A DNA stretch of 64,000 nt. It comes from Aquimarina agarivorans (GTDB taxonomy: Bacteria; Bacteroidota; Bacteroidia; Flavobacteriales; Flavobacteriaceae). The stretch is taken from positions 1 through 64,000 of the forward strand of contig NZ_AFPB01000167.1 in assembly GCF_000218485.1 (NCBI RefSeq). Reading direction: 5' to 3'. The notes under the pieces are model-generated. The model was not told the origin of the DNA. It made no database searches and saw nothing but the letters and a program-made list of their open reading frames with translations. Shown piece by piece: positions 58,229-64,000 of the stretch. The first letter of the stretch is position 1. Every line of letters starts with the position of its first letter. Both the position numbers and the translations under genes were made by a program.

Positions 58229-58396
58229 TGAAAATTTTATGCGATTTATAGGTTTTTTGTTGATCTGTCAATTATGTTAAGGCGATGCTTATTTGTAATC
58301 AGAATTTACTATAAATTAGCTAACTTTATATTGATATCATTAATAAATAGCATATTTGCTGAGTAGCAACTATTTGCAAAAATTTAAAGCAACAGA

Positions 58397-59248
58397 ATGA
58401 AATTTCTAGGGAACATGCAAGAATATTTACAATTGGAAACTATCAATTCAGATACTTGCTATGTGTTAAAAGAAAAAGTTGAAAGTAGTTTAACTGTACT
58501 TTGGTTTATTGAGGATACAAATGAATTGATTGTTGACGGGAAACAACATATTTTTAACAAAAATCAAATTGTTTTTTTAACTGAATTTCACAGAGTTTCC
58601 GCCGTAAAAATAGATAAAATAAGGTTGTTACGTTTTAATAGGCCTTTTTATTGCGTACTAGACCATGATACTGAGGTAGGGTGCAAAGGGATATTGTTTT
58701 TTGGCGCTTCGCAATTACCAATTATTAATATACCCCCTAGTGAATTAGAAAAGTTTGAAATTTTATGGAATATGTTTTCTATAGAAATGAAATCTGACGA
58801 TAGTTTACAAATTGAGATGCTGCAAATGATGTTAAAGCGTTACTTGATATTATGTGCCCGTGTGTATAAAACGCAAGCAAATTATTCAGATGTAATAGAA
58901 AACTCCGATATCGTTAGGGAATTTAATTTTTTAGTTGAAAAACACTTTAGATCAAAACATACTGTAAAAGAATACGCTGAATTACTTTTCAAATCTCCTA
59001 AAACACTTTCTAATTTATTTTTGAAAATGGGTTCAAAAACGCCTTTGCAATACATACAAGAAAGAAAAATGTTAGAAGCCAAAAGACTACTCTGTTATTC
59101 TGCTCTGCATATTAAAGAAATTGCTTTTGAAATTGGATTTGATGATATTCAATCATTTAGTAGGTTTTTTAAAAAGTATGAAGGTGTTTCTCCTTCGGAA
59201 TTTAAAGAAGATAAGCTTCGGGAAAAATCGTTAACACAAAAGGAATAG
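58397..59248 (+). CDS. AraC-family transcriptional regulator
   Basis: 283 residues. N-terminal cupin-like domain (about 1-150) and C-terminal double HTH (about 170-270): VKEYAELLFKSPKTLSNLF, GSKTPLQYIQERKMLEAKRLL, IKEIAFEIGFDDIQSFSRFFKK with the SPSEFK end. This is the usual stand-alone Bacteroidota AraC layout. Immediately upstream of a secreted cysteine hydrolase, which may be its target. Confidence 0.9.
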   Translation: MKFLGNMQEYLQLETINSDTCYVLKEKVESSLTVLWFIEDTNELIVDGKQHIFNKNQIVFLTEFHRVSAVKIDKIRLLRFNRPFYCVLDHDTEVGCKGILFFGASQLPIINIPPSELEKFEILWNMFSIEMKSDDSLQIEMLQMMLKRYLILCARVYKTQANYSDVIENSDIVREFNFLVEKHFRSKHTVKEYAELLFKSPKTLSNLFLKMGSKTPLQYIQERKMLEAKRLLCYSALHIKEIAFEIGFDDIQSFSRFFKKYEGVSPSEFKEDKLREKSLTQKE

Positions 59249-59322
59249 CCAATATTAAGCTTACGTTACCTTAAGCGACCACTATATTATAAAACAAATC
59301 AAAGTTTAATTTAAATAATTTA

Positions 59323-60051
59323 GTGATGAAAAGAATAATAACAGGTTTAATAGCCATTGTGACTAGTGCGAACGTTTTTGCACAATTACCCGATCCTGGT
59401 TTTACAGTTGATTCGCGCACTGCAATAGTCATTACCGATCCACAAAATGATTTTTTAAGTCCACAGGGCGTAGCGTGGGGAGTAGTTGGGGAGAGTGTAA
59501 CAAAAAATAATACAGTTGCCAATTTGGAGTCGCTTTTTAAAATAGCAAAACAAAAAGGGATGACTGTAATGGTATCTCCACATTATTACTATAAACACGA
59601 CCATAATTGGAAAATTGAAGGAGCATTAGAGGCGTTGATGCATAAAATAAATATGTTTGATAGGTCTCACACATTAAAAACAGATGGTTTTGAAAATTCA
59701 GGAGCTGATTGGTTAGATCAATACAAAAAATACATTGAAGCCGATAATGTAATTGTTACAAATGCGCATAAAGTATACGGACCCGAGTCTAATGACTTGG
59801 CGTTACAATTGCGCAAACATGGTTACGATAATGTAATTTTGGCAGGTATGTCGGCAAACTTATGCACTGAATCGCACATGCGCGATTTGATAGAGTCAGG
59901 TTTTAAAGTGGCTGTAGTTTCCGATGCAACTGCAGGTGCAATTTTACCGAATATGAATGCGTATGAAGCAGCAGTTGTAAACTTCAAAATGATTGCAAGT
60001 CATGTATTTACAACTGATGAAATAGTAAAAGAAATTAAAACATCAAAATAA
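59323..60051 (+). CDS. Secreted cysteine hydrolase, isochorismatase family
   Basis: 242 residues. Signal peptide (cleavage after VFAQ, residue 21), then an isochorismatase-like fold with the complete catalytic triad Asp39 (VITDPQNDF), Lys150 (TNAHKVYGP) and Cys181 (MSANLCTESHM). Members hydrolyse amides such as nicotinamide or ureido acids; the periplasmic location sets this one apart, and the substrate is unknown. It follows the AraC gene by 74 bases on the same strand. Confidence 0.88.
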   Translation: MMKRIITGLIAIVTSANVFAQLPDPGFTVDSRTAIVITDPQNDFLSPQGVAWGVVGESVTKNNTVANLESLFKIAKQKGMTVMVSPHYYYKHDHNWKIEGALEALMHKINMFDRSHTLKTDGFENSGADWLDQYKKYIEADNVIVTNAHKVYGPESNDLALQLRKHGYDNVILAGMSANLCTESHMRDLIESGFKVAVVSDATAGAILPNMNAYEAAVVNFKMIASHVFTTDEIVKEIKTSK

Positions 60052-60059
60052 AAAAATTA

Positions 60060-60120
60060 GTTCTGATTTTAAATGACTTAAATGAAAAAACCATTTTAAT
60101 GGAAATTTAATGTCGGAAAT
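60060..60120 (+). repeat. Dispersed intergenic element
   Basis: GTTCTGATTTTAAATGACTT, then CCATTTTAATGG and AAATTTAATGTCGGAAA. Same block order as at 21172-21283, with a shorter middle. It lies directly upstream of the thioredoxin gene. Confidence 0.5.
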
Positions 60121-60146
60121 TGCAAAACCTTATCACTTAAATAATT

Positions 60147-60461
60147 ATGAAAGTAATAGAAAACAATAAAGATTTTTCAGAAGTAATGAACCAAGACAAA
60201 CCTGTAGTATTGGATTTTTATGCAGACTGGTGTGGTCCTTGTCAAACATTATTACCCGTAGTTGAAAAATTATCTGACGAATACGAAGGTAAAGTAGAAA
60301 TCAGAAAAATTAATGTAGATCAAAACAGAGAACTTTCAGCACAATTTAAAATAAGAAGTATTCCAGCGCTATTTTTTATTAAAGATGCTAAAGTTGTAGA
60401 TCAATTAACAGGGCTAGCACCCGAAGCACAATTAAGGGCTAAAATAGATGCCTTAGTATAA
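60147..60461 (+). CDS. trxA: Thioredoxin
   Basis: 104 residues, a classic cytoplasmic thioredoxin with active site WCGPC (28-32; Cys29 and Cys32) and the cis-Pro loop RSIPALFF (about 72-79). Reduces disulfides in target proteins with thioredoxin reductase. No signal peptide. Gene symbol by family; paralogues elsewhere in the genome are likely. Confidence 0.93.
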   Translation: MKVIENNKDFSEVMNQDKPVVLDFYADWCGPCQTLLPVVEKLSDEYEGKVEIRKINVDQNRELSAQFKIRSIPALFFIKDAKVVDQLTGLAPEAQLRAKIDALV

Positions 60462-60487
60462 CAAACTCTGAAAAAATTCGAACAGTA

Positions 60488-60526
60488 AAAAAGTCAATTG
60501 AAAATTAAATGTTCAATTGACTTTTT
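60488..60526 (+). terminator. Terminator after thioredoxin
   Basis: 14-base stem AAAAAGTCAATTGA/TCAATTGACTTTTT with an 11-base loop; the right arm also encodes the last codons of the opposite carboxypeptidase gene. Confidence 0.75.
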
Positions 60527-61553
60527 CTATGGTTTCAATTCCAGCGACAACGAGTTGCCACTGCAATCGCATTTGATCCTTCCAAGGCATTGCATTTACA
60601 TTCATTTTTTTTGCTTGTTTGTTACACTGTTCGGCAGTTAATTCTTTAGCACGTATTTGTTGTTTCCATAATGTGAACTGCGTATTCCATTTTTGTAAAA
60701 AAGGATCGGGCCATGTGAGTTGGCGGGATTCTTCAGGGAATATAAACAAGGGCATTTCTGAAACCAAGGTTAAACAATCAGTACTTATACTGCGTATGGA
60801 TTCCATAGAACTTGGGTGAAATTTTTCGGCTGTTTTTTTATCGTTCAATGCTAAAAAATGGTTTCTCATTTCAGTGCTATCAGGGCGGGTACAAAACCCT
60901 TTGCTAATGCGTTCAAAACCTTTTTCGCCAAAGCGATTCAGATCAAAAAGCTGATATCCTAAAGCTTTTGTTTTAAGGGTGCATTTATCCCTAAGTGCCT
61001 GGGTGCGATTGATCCATTTCTTATCAATTAAAAACCATGGTCCGTAAGTAGCGCTCATACCATGGAGTGAGACATGTAAATCAAATGAGGTATTGGCTTT
61101 TTTCCAAAAGTTGTAAATCGCTTCATTTTCGGGGCGTAATGCTTTTGCTTTATTTTCAATTGGGAAGCCAAATTCAATATCTTGACCAGGTAACTCCCTG
61201 GTCACATGAGTTAAATAATTGGCCAAATCTGCTTCAGTGTCCTGATAGGTATACCATTTTAAATTGCGTTTTTCACCATCGGGATTGGTATGCGGAATGA
61301 TGTACCAAGTGTATTTTAACAATAATTCATGTTGCTCATTCAATAAACTTAAAAAATTAACTAGCTTTTTAAGTAATAACGGACCAATAGGTTCATCGGC
61401 ATGGTTACCAGCAATCAGACTAATTTTTTTGGGGCCATTTCCAAAAATGAAGGCATCAATCTCAATAGCCTCCAAGGAAACTCCAATTGTTTTGCCCCCA
61501 AAATTCTCAAAAGGAGCTTCTAAAATGGTGGATATATAATTATAGAGTTTCAT
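60513..61553 (-). CDS. M14-family zinc carboxypeptidase-like protein
   Basis: 346 residues. Zinc ligands of the M14 fold: GNHADEP (49-55; His51 and Glu54) and His160 in SFDLHVSLHG. A Glu near the SEMPLF stretch late in the protein is the plausible catalytic base. No signal peptide, so probably cytoplasmic; relatives include peptide and amide hydrolases of the succinylglutamate desuccinylase type. The ATG comes directly after the stop of the upstream 110-codon gene, so the two are translationally linked. Confidence 0.85.
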   Translation of the reverse strand: MKLYNYISTILEAPFENFGGKTIGVSLEAIEIDAFIFGNGPKKISLIAGNHADEPIGPLLLKKLVNFLSLLNEQHELLLKYTWYIIPHTNPDGEKRNLKWYTYQDTEADLANYLTHVTRELPGQDIEFGFPIENKAKALRPENEAIYNFWKKANTSFDLHVSLHGMSATYGPWFLIDKKWINRTQALRDKCTLKTKALGYQLFDLNRFGEKGFERISKGFCTRPDSTEMRNHFLALNDKKTAEKFHPSSMESIRSISTDCLTLVSEMPLFIFPEESRQLTWPDPFLQKWNTQFTLWKQQIRAKELTAEQCNKQAKKMNVNAMPWKDQMRLQWQLVVAGIETIEKVN

Positions 61554-61886
61554 TCACACTACTTCAATAAGGGTAATTTCTCCTTTGGAAACAACATCGG
61601 TATTTACGGACTCATATTTTTCAAACAATTGAATACGACCATCTTTAAGCACGGTGGGTATGGATACGCATTTGCCTAATTTGAACTCTAATTTAGCATT
61701 CAAATGGTGGTAGTGCATGTGTAAAGTGCCTTCCGTATCAACAGTAGCTATTAAATTTCCTTTGGTTACTCCTCCACCTTCATATTTACCCCAAACGATG
61801 TTGTCTTTTTGGGAATATTTAAAATGAGTAACATCGTTACCGTTTCCAGCAACTTTAAATGTTTTGTTATTGTAATTTGTTTTCAT
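61554..61886 (-). CDS. Small conserved protein of unknown function
   Basis: 110 residues. Beta-rich (KDNIVWGKYEGGGVTKGNLIATV, TLHMHYHHLNAKLEF, KDGRIQLFEKYES), a single-domain fold. Similar proteins are sometimes labelled N-acetylglutamate synthase in databases, for which I see no catalytic support. It is immediately followed by the carboxypeptidase gene (TGA directly before ATG). Confidence 0.75.
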   Translation of the reverse strand: MKTNYNNKTFKVAGNGNDVTHFKYSQKDNIVWGKYEGGGVTKGNLIATVDTEGTLHMHYHHLNAKLEFKLGKCVSIPTVLKDGRIQLFEKYESVNTDVVSKGEITLIEVV

Positions 61887-62013
61887 GATTGCTGTATTTG
61901 TTTTAAAGTAAGCCTACCCAATGAATTAGGCAAACTTACTTTTTGAATGGAACTAGTAATTTTATGTAGAGTTAAATTAGGTTGCCAATCAATTTTTTTA
62001 ATTTCATTAGCAT

Positions 62014-62541
62014 TTACATCCAGTACTTTTCATACTCCTTTTGAAATGTCAGTGTTTCCATGGAATTCATTTTATCAATAAATAAAGTACCATCCAAATG
62101 ATCCATTTCATGCTGAGCAACAATTGCAGCAAAACCAGTCATTTTTTTTTCAAAAGGAACGCCTTTACGATCTAGTCCTTTAAGTAAAATGTTTTTATGT
62201 CTTTTGAGTCTGCCTCGTAATGTTGGAATGGATAAACAACCTTCCCAGCTATCCACTAATTCGTTGTCTAAATATTCAATTTCAGGATTAATAACAACAT
62301 TTAAAAGGAAGGATTCTTTATTTGGATAACGCGGATTGTTTTGCATTTCCATGATAAATATCCTTTTTAAACAAGCTACTTGCGGGGCAGCAATACCAGC
62401 ACCATTCTGACTTCTCATAGTATGTATCAGGTCATCAATAAAATCCTGAAATTCAAAAGAATTGATTTCATTTTTGCTAATGATACCCGATTTTGATCGT
62501 AAGGTTGGGTGACCTAGTTTGATAACTTTAAGAATTGCCAT
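62014..62541 (-). CDS. def: Peptide deformylase
   Basis: 175 residues. Removes the formyl group from nascent proteins. The three deformylase motifs are intact: GAGIAAPQ (47-54), EGCLS (100-104, metal ligand Cys102) and HEMDH (144-148, His144 and His148 ligands with catalytic Glu145). An atypical duplicate is possible since many Flavobacteriia have more than one; its neighbours here are not translation genes. Confidence 0.92.
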   Translation of the reverse strand: MAILKVIKLGHPTLRSKSGIISKNEINSFEFQDFIDDLIHTMRSQNGAGIAAPQVACLKRIFIMEMQNNPRYPNKESFLLNVVINPEIEYLDNELVDSWEGCLSIPTLRGRLKRHKNILLKGLDRKGVPFEKKMTGFAAIVAQHEMDHLDGTLFIDKMNSMETLTFQKEYEKYWM

Positions 62542-62581
62542 TTGAATACAAGTATTAAGTGTTTAAAGGATTACTTCGCTA

Positions 62582-63085
62582 TTAAGCAAATAAGTTTTCA
62601 TCAGCTGAAGAAACATAACTTGCCGGAACACTAATATTATTCAATCGTAAATAAACGCCCATTTGTGCCCTGTGGTGAATGGTATGATTTATTATTAATT
62701 TTCGTAAAACAGCATATTTAGGGAGTGTAAAAAATGTGAAATCTTCTTTTTTCATTGTCCAATCCTTATGTAAATCCTCTTCGGTACTATTTTTAAAAGC
62801 TTGTAGCGCTACAGCTACATTGTTTTTATAGGTAGCCACTAAATCTTTAGCAGTTGTAATTTTTGCAGGTGGGGTATATTGCATCCAATCCAATTCTGAG
62901 CCACCAAAAATTCCAGCAACCCAACTAGGAATTTCACTCATATGATTTGCTAGTTGACGTACTGTTTTGGATTTTTCATGCGGCTTAAAATCAAAAATTT
63001 CGTCGGTTACTGCTTCAAATATCCGAATGGTGGTATCCATTTCATCCTTAAACTCCTGTAATATTATACTTTTTAATGTGGTCAT
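62582..63085 (-). CDS. DinB-family protein
   Basis: 167 residues, four-helix bundle of the DinB/YfiT fold. Conserved histidines for a metal site: LANHMSE (about 46-52) and the NHTIHHRAQMGVYLR helix (about 133-147). Family members are metal-dependent thiol-transfer or stress proteins; function here unknown. 7 bases before the DUF2911 gene on the same strand, suggesting co-transcription. Confidence 0.85.
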   Translation of the reverse strand: MTTLKSIILQEFKDEMDTTIRIFEAVTDEIFDFKPHEKSKTVRQLANHMSEIPSWVAGIFGGSELDWMQYTPPAKITTAKDLVATYKNNVAVALQAFKNSTEEDLHKDWTMKKEDFTFFTLPKYAVLRKLIINHTIHHRAQMGVYLRLNNISVPASYVSSADENLFA

Positions 63086-63092
63086 TATTTTA

Positions 63093-63668
63093 TTATTTAA
63101 TTGTTATTGGAAATTCGGCAAAAGTATCATCCCAACCAATTTTTAAGTGTACGGTATTTTCAGCAGCTTTGTACAAAGCCATGGATAAGTATTCGATTAT
63201 TGTTTTGCTTTTTTGAGTAGTAGCAGTAATGCTGGCAATATTTAATGAAGGGTCGTATCCGTAATTTCCCCAACCATCTAATAAGGTATTTATATGTAGT
63301 GTCCATTGATTTTGCTCAGGTATGGCAATCAATGAATAGCGACCCGCCTCAATAGTTGTGCCCCCAAAAACAACATCAGTCATAAAAATGACCTCAGTGG
63401 ATTCATTGGCACCAATCCTCCAAGGTTCCTTAAATTTAAGGAGTTCACCAAAAATAGTCCTTCCTTTTTTTGAAGGTCTGGAGTAGGTCACCCTAATTTT
63501 AGGTTCAGCAGCTTTTTTCTTTTCATCCGTTTTTTCAAAGTTACGAATTGCGGCATTGGCAGGATAATAAGCTCTGTCCATAGGGCTTTTGTCAAGTTTA
63601 GCAAATTTTTGAGCGTTACCTTGGAAAAAGATCAATCCAATTGCTATAATCCATAGTGTTTTTTTCAT
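63093..63668 (-). CDS. DUF2911 family secreted protein
   Basis: 191 residues. Signal peptide (cleavage after GNAQ, residue 19). The body has the DUF2911 core: VTYSRPSKKGRTIFGEL, WRIGANESTEVIFMTDVVFGG and AGRYSLIAIPE. Function unknown; exported, probably periplasmic. Upstream gene of DinB and 3 bases downstream of the partial gene at the window end. Confidence 0.88.
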   Translation of the reverse strand: MKKTLWIIAIGLIFFQGNAQKFAKLDKSPMDRAYYPANAAIRNFEKTDEKKKAAEPKIRVTYSRPSKKGRTIFGELLKFKEPWRIGANESTEVIFMTDVVFGGTTIEAGRYSLIAIPEQNQWTLHINTLLDGWGNYGYDPSLNIASITATTQKSKTIIEYLSMALYKAAENTVHLKIGWDDTFAEFPITIK

Positions 63669-63671
63669 AAA

Positions 63672-64000
63672 TTAATTTTTTAAATGAGTTATATTTTCAG
63701 TTTCAATACGAGATAATTCTTTAAGTTTATTTTGTTCAAATAATGTGGGCAATTTTTGTAACGGAGTTCCAACAGGAGCCTTCCAATTGATATAATCCTG
63801 AAAAGTAATACCATCCACAACACTTCGATTATAAAAACTTCTGAATCGAACGCCACCTTTATTTACTTGATAATTGTAGGCTAAATAATCAATTTTATGT
63901 GTTTTTTTATTGATCCAGTAATAAAATTCATCATCATGATCTTTACCACCACCTTCTTTATTAAAAGTAACTTCAATAACGTCGTAATTTTCATTTTTAA
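63672..64000 (-). CDS. DUF6503-like protein, 3' end only (cut by window edge)
   Basis: The last 109 codons of a minus-strand gene. The visible sequence, VTFNKEGGGKDHDDEFYYWI, KTHKIDYLAYNYQVNKGGVRF and VVDGITFQDYINWKAPVGTP, fits the DUF6503 family of Bacteroidota (sometimes misnamed after DeoC). The stop is at 63672-63674, 3 bases from the DUF2911 start, so it is the first seen gene of that operon. Confidence 0.75.
   Translation of the reverse strand, partial: KNENYDVIEVTFNKEGGGKDHDDEFYYWINKKTHKIDYLAYNYQVNKGGVRFRSFYNRSVVDGITFQDYINWKAPVGTPLQKLPTLFEQNKLKELSRIETENITHLKN

Noticed and set aside
61554-61886. Naming the small gene an N-acetylglutamate synthase.
   Set aside because: No acetyl-CoA binding motif of the GNAT fold is visible and 110 residues is too short; the name seems to be a propagated database label.
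1-64000. CRISPR arrays, restriction-modification or other defence systems, insertion sequences and prophage genes.
   Set aside because: No regularly spaced direct repeats, transposases, integrases, cas genes or phage structural genes were recognised anywhere in the window.

Overview
The window is a low-GC chromosomal segment from a Bacteroidota bacterium, almost certainly a marine member of the Flavobacteriia. The evidence is direct: two SusC/SusD pairs, three large secreted beta-helix proteins with C-terminal type IX secretion (T9SS) sorting domains, a hybrid two-component system, Bacteroidota-type promoter elements (TAnnTTTG at -7), and gene neighbourhoods usual in Flavobacteriaceae (pfkB-like/purF; ftsX/DUF3098/uppP/truB; hemW/cyclase/DUF4230/YjbR).

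Layout. 0-3 kb: a PfkB-family kinase and amidophosphoribosyltransferase. 3.3-7.3 kb: a hybrid two-component regulator (beta-propeller sensor, kinase, receiver, AraC DNA-binding domain) split in two at a run of nine T. 8.4-12.3 kb: superoxide dismutase, then ftsX, a small membrane protein, DUF3098, uppP and truB on the plus strand. 12.4-16.8 kb: a lipoprotein, hemW (apparently starting at ATT), a cyclase-family protein, DUF4230, a YjbR-like protein and tRNA-Leu(UAG). 17.2-22.2 kb: a secreted beta-helix/Ig/ricin-type protein and the GTPases Der and Era.

22.6-55.2 kb is mostly an accessory glycan-use region. Two paralogous secreted beta-helix proteins (855 and 858 aa) with different C-terminal modules lie at its two ends. 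Between them are a Na+/solute symporter, a wrecked FG-GAP/VCBS lipoprotein gene, two complete SusC/SusD/surface-lipoprotein operons, a LacI-type regulator and a SulP transporter. House-keeping genes (TrmH-type methyltransferase, a TetR regulator, and the DUF5777/cytochrome c/YceI group) sit inside it. I infer that the SusCD complexes take up oligosaccharides released by the beta-helix enzymes; the substrate cannot be named from sequence. Just before the second beta-helix gene is an unusual gene, broken by three single-base frameshifts, that would encode a protein of about 789 aa with a beta-rich N-terminus, a long charged helix and a tract of roughly 19-residue alanine-rich repeats.

55.5-64 kb: a solute-binding-domain hybrid histidine kinase (also frameshifted near its start), a small hypothetical protein, an AraC regulator, a secreted cysteine hydrolase, thioredoxin, an M14 carboxypeptidase, a small conserved protein, peptide deformylase, DinB, DUF2911 and the end of a DUF6503-like gene cut by the window edge.

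Themes: five single-base frameshifts, four of them in A/T runs and one in a G run, interrupt three otherwise intact genes, so assembly error, decay or length switching must be separated. A short dispersed intergenic element recurs between genes. Several palindromes sit at promoters.
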